From contig CALZHD010000019.1 of assembly GCA_945787155.1 (NCBI GenBank), positions 1 through 40,519 on the forward strand: a stretch of DNA of 40,519 nucleotides. Reading direction: 5' to 3'. The notes below the pieces were generated by a model. The model made no database searches. It saw nothing but the letters and a program-made list of their open reading frames with translations, and was not told the origin of the DNA. Each line of letters opens with the position of its first letter. The stretch's first letter is position 1. This DNA is from an uncultured Gammaproteobacteria bacterium (GTDB lineage: Bacteria > Pseudomonadota > Gammaproteobacteria > SZUA-140). Both the position numbers and the translations under genes were made by a program. Below are positions 18,351 to 26,277 of the stretch, in pieces.

Positions 18351-19148
18351 ATGGACTTTTTCCAACAACTGATACTGGCGCTGATCCAGGGACTGACCGA
18401 GTTCCTGCCGATCTCAAGCTCGGCTCACCTGATACTGGTACCAAAACTTGTTGGCTGGGCCGATCAGGGCTTGGCATTCGATGTCGCGGTACACGTCGGC
18501 ACACTCACCGCCGTGGTGGCCTATTTTCGCCACGAACTGAAACTGATGAGCCGTGACTGGGTCCGCTCGATCACCACCCGCCAGCAGACAGCCGAGAGTC
18601 GCCTTGCATGGGGGGTACTCATCGGCACTATTCCAGTAGGGCTGTGCGGACTTTTATTCAAAGACATTATCGAGACCTCACTGCGCTCACCGCAGGTGAT
18701 TGCGACAACGACGATCCTCTTTGGTCTGCTGCTGCTATGGGCCGACAGACAGGGCAAACGCCAACGCGACGAACACACCCTTAGCTGGCGCGATATCGTC
18801 ATCATCGGCTGCGCTCAGGCGCTCGCATTGATTCCAGGCACCTCACGTTCCGGCATCACGATTACCGCTGGTTTAATGTTGGGGCTAACCCGCACCGCCG
18901 CCGCACGATTTTCATTTCTGCTGTCAATCCCAGCGATCGTATTACCGGGCATGTTGATTACCTTTGAACTGGTGCAACAGGAAACGATGGTTGACTGGCA
19001 GTCTCTGATCGTCGGTTCGATTATTTCAGGCCTCAGTGCTTACGCCTGTATACACTTCTTCCTTAAGCTGTTAGATAAGATCGGCATGATGCCGTTTGTG
19101 GTCTATCGCATCCTACTGGGCGTGGTACTCTTTTTTGTCTTTGCCTAA
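18351..19148 (+). CDS. uppP: Undecaprenyl-diphosphatase UppP (BacA)
   Basis: This 265-aa polytopic inner-membrane enzyme dephosphorylates undecaprenyl diphosphate, recycling the lipid carrier for peptidoglycan and other glycans; extra copies give bacitracin resistance. The two family signatures are present: LIQGLTEFLPISSSAHL near the N terminus, with the (E/Q)xxxE-type acidic residue, and ALALIPGTSRSGITI in the middle with the catalytic-type PGxSRSG. About eight hydrophobic segments are seen and the length is standard. It is the last plus-strand gene of this run and ends six bases from the convergent DUF2452 gene. Confidence 0.97.
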   Translation: MDFFQQLILALIQGLTEFLPISSSAHLILVPKLVGWADQGLAFDVAVHVGTLTAVVAYFRHELKLMSRDWVRSITTRQQTAESRLAWGVLIGTIPVGLCGLLFKDIIETSLRSPQVIATTTILFGLLLLWADRQGKRQRDEHTLSWRDIVIIGCAQALALIPGTSRSGITITAGLMLGLTRTAAARFSFLLSIPAIVLPGMLITFELVQQETMVDWQSLIVGSIISGLSAYACIHFFLKLLDKIGMMPFVVYRILLGVVLFFVFA

Positions 19149-19154
19149 CCCTGC

Positions 19155-19646
19155 TTATTCATCGCCACCTGCGCTATCTAAAAGACGCTGCACCAGCTCA
19201 CGACTATCGTCGGGGCGGTTCAGTTCTGCCTCCGGCGTCCACGACATATCGTTCTCCAACCGATAACTACCACTGAATGAATGTGGCGGTTTACCGCCCC
19301 ACTCCGTCGGCCCCAACATCGAGAAATAACACGATTCATCGCTGCGCTGATAAAGATGATAGAGCTTGCCGGGAATACGCTTGAAGTTGCACTGCGCGCG
19401 ATGCAATGCCTGATCACGCTGCGCCGATGCTAGCACACTACGCGCCTCAGACTGCAGGTGACGAATCTGCTCTGCAATCAACTCCAGTTTAGATGAGACG
19501 CGGGTATTGATATGGCTATCAGCCGTTGAAATCTCACGCGCCATGTCGACCAGATCGACAGCAGCGCCCAGCCGACTGACGGGATAAGGTGCTGAACGCG
19601 CCTCCCCTTGATGCAACTCACCTTTACCTTCGTGTTTTTTAGCCAT
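19155..19646 (-). CDS. DUF2452-family protein
   Basis: This 163-aa soluble protein has no signal or TM segment. It shows a basic N terminus, a long helix (about 30-85) and a compact C-terminal part with KLYHLYQRSDESCYFSMLGPTEWGG. I recognise this as the DUF2452 pattern, in which the YHLYxR and SPxEWG-like motifs are conserved; function is unknown. ATG 19646 is preferred: the longer frame to 19697 runs into the fur coding end, and MAKKHEGKGE is a natural start. It follows fur by 19 bases on the same strand and is probably co-transcribed with it. Confidence 0.75.
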   Translation of the reverse strand: MAKKHEGKGELHQGEARSAPYPVSRLGAAVDLVDMAREISTADSHINTRVSSKLELIAEQIRHLQSEARSVLASAQRDQALHRAQCNFKRIPGKLYHLYQRSDESCYFSMLGPTEWGGKPPHSFSGSYRLENDMSWTPEAELNRPDDSRELVQRLLDSAGGDE

Positions 19647-19665
19647 CTTTATGAGTATCGCCGCA

Positions 19666-20079
19666 TTACTTCGCCTGGCACTCTCCGCATACGCCATAGA
19701 TATAGAGTGAATGATCGGTTATCGCATAACCGGCTTTTTTGGCGATCTCCTTCTGACGCGTCTCAATCACCTCATCGACAAACTCATCGACCTTGCCACA
19801 TTCGACACAGAGGATATGATCATGGTGCTCGCCAGCATCGAGTTCGAACACGGAGTGTCCCTCTTCAAAATGGTGACGCGTCACCAGGCCCGCCGACTCA
19901 AACTGGGTCAAAACACGATAGACCGTTGCCAAGCCAACATCCTCGTCTGACTCTATCAATGCCTTATAGACATCTTCCGCCGTCAAATGGCGTTTGCTGT
20001 TTTTTTCGAAAATCTCGAGAATCTTGACACGCGGCAACGTCACCTTGAGCCCCGCCTTTTTCAAATCCGAATTTTCCAC
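19666..20079 (-). CDS. fur: Ferric uptake regulator Fur
   Basis: Fur represses iron-acquisition genes when loaded with Fe(II). The 137-aa protein has the N-terminal winged helix (KAGLKVTLPRVKILEIFEK, with the recognition helix in LATVYRVLTQFESAGLV) and the metal-binding dimerisation domain with HHFEEGHSVFEL, EHHDHILCVECGKVDEF and a C-terminal CGEC. Both CxxC pairs are kept. The GTG at 20079 is preferred because GAGG precedes it by eight bases and the protein then starts MENSDLKKAGLKV as other Fur proteins do; an ATG at 20115 would add twelve residues. It is divergent from bamE, as usual in Gammaproteobacteria. A likely target lies at 24308-24352. Confidence 0.96.
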   Translation of the reverse strand: MENSDLKKAGLKVTLPRVKILEIFEKNSKRHLTAEDVYKALIESDEDVGLATVYRVLTQFESAGLVTRHHFEEGHSVFELDAGEHHDHILCVECGKVDEFVDEVIETRQKEIAKKAGYAITDHSLYIYGVCGECQAK

Positions 20080-20183
20080 TATGATATCCTCTATGGCCAC
20101 GCCGGGTTTCGGCATGGAGATCTACTGAATCACCCCTGCCAACCGCTTTCGGTCAACCAGGTAAGACAGGCACCTTACTAGTA

Positions 20184-20546
20184 ATGAATATTGTAAAACA
20201 ACCCTATATGAAAAATAAATTTTCCATCGCCTTATCCCTGTTAATACTGGCGGTTAGCGCCGGCTGCTCAATTCATAAAGTCGATATTCAACAAGGAAAC
20301 ATTGTCTCTCAGGAGATGATGTCACAGCTGAAGATTGGCATGAAACAGGACCAGATCGAAAGATTGATGGGTAGCCCACTGATTGTCGACCCATTCCGCC
20401 GTGACCGCTGGGACTATATTCATAGCTTCAAATCGGGAAAGAGTGATGCCCCGCGTAGCCAGTATCGCATCACGCTCTTTTTTGAAGGAGACCAGCTGGC
20501 CCGTATCGATAGCGAGATCCCACCCGAGGGTCTGCCAGAACGTTAA
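20184..20546 (+). CDS. bamE: Outer membrane assembly lipoprotein BamE
   Basis: BamE is the small lipoprotein of the BAM complex that inserts beta-barrel proteins into the outer membrane. The 120-aa precursor has a signal peptide with lipobox LAVSAGC (lipidated Cys28) and the SmpA/OmlA fold: VSQEMMSQLKIGMKQDQIERLMGSP, then DRWDYIHSF and a C-terminal strand ITLFFEGDQLARI. The start could be the ATG at 20184 or the one at 20208; neither has a strong ribosome site, and both leave the lipobox intact. The stop codon overlaps the convergent rnfH-like gene by four bases. Divergence from fur is the classic gammaproteobacterial arrangement. Confidence 0.95.
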   Translation: MNIVKQPYMKNKFSIALSLLILAVSAGCSIHKVDIQQGNIVSQEMMSQLKIGMKQDQIERLMGSPLIVDPFRRDRWDYIHSFKSGKSDAPRSQYRITLFFEGDQLARIDSEIPPEGLPER

Positions 20547-21061
20547 TCGCCAGAATATTTATCAGCGGCAGGCTTTTCAGACGCTAGCGGTGCGGCGGCT
20601 TCAGCCGGTTTATCTGGTTTATCTGGCTTTTCTGGTTTATCCGGCTCACCTGACCCTGTGGACGACGCCTCTTTTGCAGGCTTCGCTTCATCGACCTTGA
20701 GATCACCGCCGCCCTTTTTCATCCGCTTACCCTCAGCCGCACGTTGACGACGCACCTCTTTAGGGTCAGCGATCAAGGGGCGATAGATTTCAACACGATC
20801 ACCCTCACGCAACACGGCACTCATTTTGGTGATCTTGCCAAACACACCCACTTTATTCACCGCTAGATCGATCTCAGGATAAGTAGCCAGGATACCGGAG
20901 TGCGTAATCGCATCACCCACGGTGCCCCCGAGATTGATCGTTACCTCAAGAATGACCTGTTCGTGTGGCAGCGCGTAGGCCACCTCAACATCGATCTTTT
21001 CAATGCGACTGTCATCGTTCATTTCAGGGTTCTCAGCAGGGATTGTCTCAGGGTCGGCCAT
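20543..21061 (-). CDS. RnfH-family protein (UPF0125) with a repetitive tail
   Basis: The ubiquitin-like RnfH core lies at about residues 20-108: IEKIDVEVAYALPHEQVILEV..., LGGTVGDAI, VGVFGKITKM and LREGDRVEIYRPLIADPKE. The family usually ends soon after RRQRA; here a further 60 residues of Lys/Pro/Glu/Ala-rich low complexity follow, including tandem DKP units coded by a 9-bp DNA repeat. Role is unclear; the name comes from Rnf gene neighbourhoods but no rnf genes are here. The frame overlaps ratA by 14 bases, the usual ratA-rnfH pair. A second start at 21022 would be closer to typical family length. Confidence 0.88.
   Translation of the reverse strand: MADPETIPAENPEMNDDSRIEKIDVEVAYALPHEQVILEVTINLGGTVGDAITHSGILATYPEIDLAVNKVGVFGKITKMSAVLREGDRVEIYRPLIADPKEVRRQRAAEGKRMKKGGGDLKVDEAKPAKEASSTGSGEPDKPEKPDKPDKPAEAAAPLASEKPAADKYSGD
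20607..20642 (+). repeat. Four tandem 9-bp units in the RnfH-like gene
   Basis: The plus strand reads GGTTTATCT, GGTTTATCT, GGCTTTTCT, GGTTTATCC in direct succession. On the coding strand this gives repeated Asp/Glu-Lys-Pro tripeptides. Copy number changes would lengthen or shorten the tail in frame. Confidence 0.85.
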
Positions 21062-21485
21062 AACTATTCACCGCGCGTTCGCAAAAGGCATCCACCAAAG
21101 AGTTTGCAATCTGGTTAAAGATAGGCCCCAGCGTCACATCGAGCAGTCGATTGGAAAATTCAAATTCCAGATCAAGTGAGACCTTACAGGCCTGCTCTCC
21201 CAGTGTCTCGAAACGCCAGAACCCTTCCAGGTGCTGAAAAGGGCCTTCAACCAGACGCATTTCGATCATCTTCCCTTTCTGTAAACGGTTGCAGGTGGTA
21301 AAGGTCTTGTGGATACCGCCACGCGACAACTCAAGCGTCGCCCGCACCTCATCCTCATCGCGACTCAACACCGTTGCGCACTTGCACCACGGCAGAAAAT
21401 CGGGATAGGCATCGATCTCATCCACCAGCGCATACATCTGGCTAGCTGAATATCGTACCAGCGCACTTCTATTTATTATCGCCAT
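21048..21485 (-). CDS. ratA: RatA/COQ10-family START-like protein
   Basis: This 145-aa protein of the polyketide cyclase/START fold starts MAIINRSALVRYSASQMYAL. It continues with the family hallmarks DEIDAYPDFLPWCKCATVLS, GPFQHLEGFWRFETL and the ending IANSLVDAFCERAVNSYG. In E. coli RatA was described as a ribosome-associating toxin; homologues of COQ10 bind ubiquinone. Conserved linkage with rnfH, smpB and fur in Gammaproteobacteria favours a housekeeping role, and I see no antitoxin-like partner. It overlaps the downstream rnfH-like gene by 14 bases and follows the NSS transporter by 40 bases. Confidence 0.92.
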   Translation of the reverse strand: MAIINRSALVRYSASQMYALVDEIDAYPDFLPWCKCATVLSRDEDEVRATLELSRGGIHKTFTTCNRLQKGKMIEMRLVEGPFQHLEGFWRFETLGEQACKVSLDLEFEFSNRLLDVTLGPIFNQIANSLVDAFCERAVNSYGRP

Positions 21486-21525
21486 ACCACTACCAATCTA
21501 TCCCAACTCTGTTTCGCATCCCAGC

Positions 21526-22905
21526 CTACCCAGTCATCTTTGCCAGCAATCCCGTGCTTTGCAGAAACACGACCATCACCGCCAGTGGCGTGACATATCG
21601 CAATAAGAAATTCCAGCCATTAAATGCAAACACATGCCTGGTTGCCATCTCATTCTCTTTTGATTTATGTGACATTGCCCACCCAGCGAAGATCGCAATC
21701 AACAGCCCCCCCAGCGGCAACATGATATTCGCCGTGAGGAAATCGAGCAAATCAAAGAAGGTCATATCAAACAACTTCACCTCAGCCCAGAGGTTAAACG
21801 ACAACACCGTCCCCATCCCCAGGCCCCAGGTCGCAACACCGCAGACAATCGATGCCGTGACACGCTTGATATTACGATTTTCCACCAGCCAGGTCACCGC
21901 TGGCTCAATCAACGATATTGATGAACTCCACGCCGCAAAACACAGCAGAATAAAAAAGAGCGTACCAAAAAAGAGCCCACCGCTCATCTGTCCAAACGCC
22001 AGCGGCAACGTCTGAAAGACCAGCCCCGGCCCCGCACCCGGCTCAAGCCCATTAGCAAAGACGATAGGGAAGATCGCCATCCCCGCCACCAGTGCCACCA
22101 TGGTATCGGCGACGACGATCATGATCGCCGTGCGCGCAATCGAATCCTGACTGCGCATATAGGAGCCATAGATCATAATCGCCCCCATACCGAGACTCAG
22201 CGTAAAGAAGGCATGCCCCATCGCAATCAACACCCCTTTACCGGTAATCGCGCTGAAATCAGGGGTAAACAGAAAGGCCAGCCCTTCCATAAAAGCACCG
22301 TTGTTCATCGCATAGGCAAGCAGGATGATCAATATGACAAATAGCGCCGGCATCAGAAACATCACCGCCTTCTCAAGCCCCCCGCGTACCCCTCGCGCCA
22401 CCACCACCATCGTCGCGATAATAAATAATGTATGCCACATTGTCAGTTTTAGCGGATCAGCAAGCAGCTCATCAAAGACCGTCTGCACTTGCCCGGCGGA
22501 AGTCCCACTAAAAGTTCCACTCGCCATCTCTACCACATAATTAATCGCCCACCCGGCAATCACACTGTAATAAGAGAGAATTAGAAAGCCAGCCAATACG
22601 CCTAACCAGCCTAATAGCTGCCACAACGGACTGCGTCCCTCTTCGCGGCTCAGTACCTTCATGGTGTTGATTGGGCTCTGTCGACCACGCCGCCCCAGCA
22701 TAATCTCAGCGATCATCACCGGCAGCCCCACCACGACAATGCAGAGCAGGTAAACCAGCACAAAGGCACCACCGCCATTTTCACCTGCTATATAGGGAAA
22801 CTTCCAGATATTACCGAGCCCCACTGCCGACCCAGTGGCCGCGAGCACAAATACCCAACGCGAAGACCACTGACCATGTATGCTGCTACGCGGATTATCT
22901 GACAT
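21526..22905 (-). CDS. Sodium-dependent transporter of the SNF/NSS family
   Basis: This 459-aa inner-membrane symporter uses the sodium gradient to import an amino acid or amine. The N-terminal signature RWVFVLAATGSAVGLGNIWK and FPYIAGENGGGAFVLVYL contains the unwound TM1 sodium/substrate site. About eleven or twelve hydrophobic segments follow, and the length is typical of prokaryotic LeuT-like proteins. ATG 22905 is used: GGAG lies five bases upstream, whereas the in-frame GTG two codons earlier overlaps that site. The substrate cannot be told from sequence. It is divergent from smpB and leads the ratA-rnfH group on the same strand. Confidence 0.93.
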   Translation of the reverse strand: MSDNPRSSIHGQWSSRWVFVLAATGSAVGLGNIWKFPYIAGENGGGAFVLVYLLCIVVVGLPVMIAEIMLGRRGRQSPINTMKVLSREEGRSPLWQLLGWLGVLAGFLILSYYSVIAGWAINYVVEMASGTFSGTSAGQVQTVFDELLADPLKLTMWHTLFIIATMVVVARGVRGGLEKAVMFLMPALFVILIILLAYAMNNGAFMEGLAFLFTPDFSAITGKGVLIAMGHAFFTLSLGMGAIMIYGSYMRSQDSIARTAIMIVVADTMVALVAGMAIFPIVFANGLEPGAGPGLVFQTLPLAFGQMSGGLFFGTLFFILLCFAAWSSSISLIEPAVTWLVENRNIKRVTASIVCGVATWGLGMGTVLSFNLWAEVKLFDMTFFDLLDFLTANIMLPLGGLLIAIFAGWAMSHKSKENEMATRHVFAFNGWNFLLRYVTPLAVMVVFLQSTGLLAKMTG

Positions 22906-23034
22906 TTTCACTCCATTATTTCTTCATCGCGCTATTGTGGGCGAAATCGGCAGATCACTCAACCACATAGATCACTCCCGTGTATAATGCTGACGCATTA
23001 AACGATCAAAATTTAGCAGTATTACTCGAGTTTT

Positions 23035-23511
23035 ATGGCCACAAAAAAGAAAAAACCGGGCGGCAATACCATCGCGCTTAATAAACGTGCGCGGCACGAT
23101 TACTTTATCGAAGAGAAATTCGAAGCAGGCATCGTATTACACGGATGGGAAGTCAAGAGTCTGCGTGCCGGGCACGCGCAGTTAACGGAAAGCTACGTCT
23201 TCATTAAAAAGGGGGAAGCGTGGATCTCCGGCTGCCACATCGCGCCACTTCACACCGCCTCCACCCATGTCAATCCTGAAAACACACGGGTGCGTAAACT
23301 ATTACTGCATCGAAAACAGCTCGATAAACTGATCGGTGCGGTCGAACGTAAAGGCTACACGCTCGTCGCCACAGCCCTCTACTGGAGCCACGGCCTGGTC
23401 AAACTTGAAATTGGCCTCGCCAAGGGTAAACAGCAGCACGATAAACGTGCTACCGAGAAAGATCGTGACTGGAAACGGGAAAAGAACCGCCTGCTCAAGG
23501 GCCGCGGATAG
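23035..23511 (+). CDS. smpB: SsrA-binding protein SmpB
   Basis: SmpB binds the tRNA-like end of tmRNA and brings it to stalled ribosomes. The 158-aa protein has the OB-fold core ([49 protein letters not shown]) and the basic C-terminal tail [20 protein letters not shown], which enters the mRNA channel. The RNA partner, ssrA, lies in the same window about 12 kb downstream. Length and motifs are normal. The gene is followed by CCCTAA-like short repeats and a CCTGG/CCAGG inverted repeat without a T-run, and converges on hemP. Confidence 0.97.
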   Translation: MATKKKKPGGNTIALNKRARHDYFIEEKFEAGIVLHGWEVKSLRAGHAQLTESYVFIKKGEAWISGCHIAPLHTASTHVNPENTRVRKLLLHRKQLDKLIGAVERKGYTLVATALYWSHGLVKLEIGLAKGKQQHDKRATEKDRDWKREKNRLLKGRG

Positions 23512-23541
23512 CCTGGCCCTAACCCTAACCTAACCAGGATC

Positions 23542-23739
23542 CTACTTGGTCAGAATCAAACGCCCTTTACTGGTCAAGCGCAGACGATACTCTTCCCCAG
23601 CGTGATCAATCACAAGCTCTTTTCCCCCGCTAAATAGCTCATCACTAGTGATACGGGATTTTTCTTTGGCAGAGGGACTCGCTAACGGAGTCCCTCCGTC
23701 CTGTCGGTCTGGCCTGGATGAGTCTGACATCATCACCAT
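23542..23739 (-). CDS. hemP: Hemin uptake protein HemP family
   Basis: This 65-aa protein has the conserved HemP/HmuP C-terminal half: SDELFSGGKELVIDHAGEEY then RLRLTSKGRLILTK. HemP proteins are small, iron-regulated and in several bacteria act as activators or aids of haem uptake genes. The N-terminal 25 residues are not conserved and contain an 8-bp perfect hairpin in the DNA (23673-23695). Several in-frame ATGs (23739, 23733, 23730) are possible starts. It follows the cupredoxin gene by six bases, so it shares the Fur-box promoter at 24308. No haem receptor is in the window. Confidence 0.88.
   Translation of the reverse strand: MVMMSDSSRPDRQDGGTPLASPSAKEKSRITSDELFSGGKELVIDHAGEEYRLRLTSKGRLILTK
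23673..23695. repeat. Perfect 8-bp hairpin inside the hemP 5' coding part
   Basis: AGGGACTC and GAGTCCCT pair around the 7-base loop GCTAACG. The stem sits in the poorly conserved N-terminal codons of hemP, with no T-run on either strand. It may be a REP-like palindrome or an mRNA structure affecting hemP expression. Confidence 0.6.
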
Positions 23740-23745
23740 CCCCGC

Positions 23746-24219
23746 TTATGGCAATACCTTAAAAGCACGGTGCATGCCTTGATGATAGTGACTTTCAAGC
23801 CCGCCGCCTGGCTCTTTTTCTACGATATTACATATCAATACATACTGACCCGGAGCCAAAGTAAAGCTCGCCTTATAGAATCCCTGTGGTGCAAAGTCTT
23901 CAATCTCACCGATCAGTTCGCCCGCCACCGCTTCATCGACTTTGCCTGCCACTGTTGGCAAATTGCCATGCTTCATGTCGCTCTTGATCACCACAAACTC
24001 ATGATTCTCTACGCCCCGGTTTGCCACCTGAAAGGTCACCACGCCACTTTTAACCTCATTTTTATCCAGGTTAATCATCCACTCCTTAAGTTCCACCTGA
24101 ATGGTTTCACCACCTGGCTGAAGCGCTGATTCTTTCTCTTTCGCATAGACCGTTGGCGTAAAACTAAAGGTCATCATCACTAAAGCTGCTGATAACTTGA
24201 TCTTTTTTGAGTACAACAT
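23746..24219 (-). CDS. Exported cupredoxin-domain protein
   Basis: This 157-aa precursor has a signal peptide ending around TPTVYA. The mature domain is a plastocyanin-like beta sandwich with likely type 1 copper ligands: His in GVENHEFVV, Cys in YVLICNIVE, then His and Met in GLESHYHQGMHRAF. The Gly-rich loop between Cys and the last ligands is long (EKEPGGGLESHYHQGM). Cupredoxins of this kind take part in periplasmic electron transfer or, as in FtrB and EfeO, in iron uptake. ATG 24219 has GAGG eight bases upstream. It leads the cupredoxin-hemP operon and is divergent from the porin gene across Fur-box-like DNA. Confidence 0.88.
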   Translation of the reverse strand: MLYSKKIKLSAALVMMTFSFTPTVYAKEKESALQPGGETIQVELKEWMINLDKNEVKSGVVTFQVANRGVENHEFVVIKSDMKHGNLPTVAGKVDEAVAGELIGEIEDFAPQGFYKASFTLAPGQYVLICNIVEKEPGGGLESHYHQGMHRAFKVLP

Positions 24220-24307
24220 CACTACTACCTCACTCGCTTGTCATAAAAATTAATCATTCATCTTTAAATCAGGCCCGAGCACAGTCGAACCTAACCTCTA
24301 ATTACGA

Positions 24308-24352
24308 ATGATAATGATTGCTATTTACAAATGCAAATGATTCTCATATACT
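24308..24352. promoter_or_regulatory. Divergent promoters overlapped by Fur-box-like sequence
   Basis: The half-palindrome GATAATGAT starts at 24310 and is followed by CTATTTAC. AAATGCAAATGATTCTCAT at 24329-24347 is a second Fur-box-like sequence with the NAT-rich hexamer pattern. The plus-strand promoter is TTTACA (24324-24329), 17 bp, TATACT (24347-24352), reading into the porin gene. The minus-strand promoter is TTGCAT (complement of 24331-24336), 17 bp, TATCAT (complement of 24308-24313), reading into cupredoxin-hemP. The Fur-like sites lie over both promoters, so iron-loaded Fur should repress both sides. Site quality was judged by eye. Confidence 0.8.
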
Positions 24353-24461
24353 TTCAATCAGCCAGCCAAACAGCGCCCTAAACAGTGATCGCGGTCCAGC
24401 CAGCCAACCCTGCCTCATTGAGCAGACAAACAATATTGACAGCAGAATTTTGGAGCTAACC

Positions 24462-25634
24462 GTGAACAAACAACATGTACTAAATATGACCACATCAAAA
24501 ATGGCCATGAGCAGCAGCCTGCTAACCATGGCACTGCTTGCTTGCCCAACAAGCTATGCGGCAGAAACCGATCTTGAACAGCGCGTAACAGAACTAGAAC
24601 AGAAACTGGAAGTCGCCGTCGATCAACTGGAAAACAGTAGCGGTCACGGCGGCAGTCTGCTCAATGGCGTTTCAATCGGTGGTTATGGCGAGTTGCACTA
24701 CAACAACCTCGAGAACAACAAGGTCGGCGGCAGCGATAAAAAAGAGATGGACTTCCATCGCTTTGTACTCTTCTTTGGCAAAGAGTTTTCAGATGATATT
24801 CGTTTCTTTTCTGAGTTCGAGATCGAACACGCACTCTCTGGCGACGGCAAACCGGGCGAAGTAGAACTGGAGCAGGCCTATGTCGATTTTGACCTCAACG
24901 ATAATCACACCGCACGTGGCGGTCTCTTCCTGGTGCCGGTCGGTATCCTCAACGAAACCCATGAGCCACCCACCTTCTATGGTGTCGAACGTAATCCAGT
25001 GGAGAAAAACATCATTCCATCCACCTGGTGGGAAGGTGGCGCCGCGCTTCACGGTGAACTGGCACCCGGCTGGAACTACGATGTCGCCGTGACCACAGGG
25101 CTAAATAACAGTAGCTACATTATCCGCAGTGGCCGCCAAAAAGGCGCCAAGGCTGACGCAAGTGACCTCGCCTACACTGGCCGCATCAAATGGACCGGCG
25201 TCCCCGGCCTTGAGCTTGCCGCTACTGCACAGCTGCAGGACAATATCACCCAGGGCGTCGATCCGGATGCAGAGGCGACACTGATCGAGACACACGCCGT
25301 ATGGCAGAGTGGCCCCTTTGGCGTGCGTGCACTTTATGCGAAGTGGGACGTCGATGGCAATGGTGCCAAGGCAGTCGGCATGGATGAGCAGAGCGGCTGG
25401 TATATCGAGCCATCATTCAAGGTCACACCAAAACTGGGCGTGTTTGCGCGCGTCAATCAGTGGGATAACGCCGCCGGTGATGCGAGCGACAGTGAATACA
25501 AACAGCTCGATGTGGGCCTGAATTACTGGCCGCATGAAGATGTCGTGGTTAAGGTTGATATCCAGACACAGGACTCACCCATCGGTAAAAACGAGTACGA
25601 CGGTACCAACATCGGTATCGGCTACCAGTTCTAA
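24462..25634 (+). CDS. Outer-membrane porin, likely iron-regulated
   Basis: This 390-aa protein starts at GTG 24462, which has GGAG six bases upstream; a longer frame back to 24318 would start inside the Fur-box promoter. The signal peptide ends at TSYAAE. A short coiled coil follows (LEQRVTELEQKLEVAVDQLE), as in phosphate-selective and related trimeric porins, then a beta barrel with alternating strands (VSIGGYGELHYNN..., FFSEFEIEHAL, AYVDFDLND) and a C-terminal aromatic strand NIGIGYQF. Substrate is unknown. Iron control is inferred from the promoter. It is followed by a strong hairpin terminator and then the FMN-binding and PepSY genes. Confidence 0.88.
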   Translation: MNKQHVLNMTTSKMAMSSSLLTMALLACPTSYAAETDLEQRVTELEQKLEVAVDQLENSSGHGGSLLNGVSIGGYGELHYNNLENNKVGGSDKKEMDFHRFVLFFGKEFSDDIRFFSEFEIEHALSGDGKPGEVELEQAYVDFDLNDNHTARGGLFLVPVGILNETHEPPTFYGVERNPVEKNIIPSTWWEGGAALHGELAPGWNYDVAVTTGLNNSSYIIRSGRQKGAKADASDLAYTGRIKWTGVPGLELAATAQLQDNITQGVDPDAEATLIETHAVWQSGPFGVRALYAKWDVDGNGAKAVGMDEQSGWYIEPSFKVTPKLGVFARVNQWDNAAGDASDSEYKQLDVGLNYWPHEDVVVKVDIQTQDSPIGKNEYDGTNIGIGYQF

Positions 25635-25675
25635 CCCAGGACACACTTTTCTCCTTAACGTTTAATTAACGTGCT

Positions 25676-25720
25676 GGGGTGTCGCCACCTCCTCTCCCTC
25701 TCGGCGGCACCCCTTTTTTT
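25676..25720 (+). terminator. Strong intrinsic terminator after the porin gene
   Basis: GGGGTGTCGCC (25676-25686) pairs with GGCGGCACCCC (25703-25713) with a single G-U, around a 16-base C/T-rich loop, followed by seven Ts. It ends only 14 bases before the next start codon, so the downstream genes depend on readthrough or on a promoter I did not find. Confidence 0.9.
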
Positions 25721-25734
25721 AATCAGATGACTCA

Positions 25735-26277
25735 ATGACTCGACAAATCATCAGCCTTATTTTGATGCTGGCAAGCGTGACAACTGTCATGGCACGCGGC
25801 ACCTATCAGGAGCCATCAGCATTTATCGATAACGCATTTAACGGCTCACCCCCCAAGGTGCAGGCGTTATGGATCACAAAAAAGATACGTCCCGCTGTCG
25901 AAGCAATCCTGGGACACAAATTTAAAGGCATGCGCATTCGCTACTGGGCACAGGGCCAGCGTAGCGCATGGATACTGGAAGAGATCGGTAAAGAGAAGCC
26001 TATTACCACAGGCATTATCGTTAACCAGGGCAAGATTGAACAGCTGCGTGTACTGGTCTTTCGTGAAGAGCGCGGCTCGGAAGTACGCTACCCCTTTTTC
26101 CACCAACAATTTGATGGCGCAACACTCGCAAAAGATAACCGGCTTGACCGCCACATCGACGGCATCTCAGGCGCGACCCTTTCGGTACGTGCACTGACCA
26201 AACTTTCACGCCTCGCGCTGTTCCTGCATCAACACGCCCATTTTCAACGCGCTGGAACGGCTGATGTCACACCGTAA
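25735..26277 (+). CDS. Exported FMN-binding domain protein
   Basis: This 180-aa precursor has a signal peptide of about 20 residues ending VMA-RG. The mature protein is an FMN-binding domain like that of NqrC/RnfG, with the flavinylation motif DGISGATLS (residues 142-150). Thr148 is the expected site of covalent FMN attachment by ApbE. The helix before it (about 40-60) and the strands QGKIEQLRVLVFREERG fit the family. It would carry electrons outside the cytoplasmic membrane. The frame overlaps the next gene by 14 bases, so the two are translationally coupled. No apbE is in the window. Confidence 0.85.
   Translation: MTRQIISLILMLASVTTVMARGTYQEPSAFIDNAFNGSPPKVQALWITKKIRPAVEAILGHKFKGMRIRYWAQGQRSAWILEEIGKEKPITTGIIVNQGKIEQLRVLVFREERGSEVRYPFFHQQFDGATLAKDNRLDRHIDGISGATLSVRALTKLSRLALFLHQHAHFQRAGTADVTP

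Noticed and set aside
21048-21485. RatA as a toxin of a toxin-antitoxin pair with the RnfH-like protein
   Set aside because: The conserved housekeeping neighbourhood and COQ10/START fold favour a cellular role; the partner does not look like an antitoxin.
24318-24461. N-terminal extension of the porin reading frame
   Set aside because: It would begin inside the Fur-box promoter; the GTG at 24462 has a ribosome site and is followed by a proper signal peptide.
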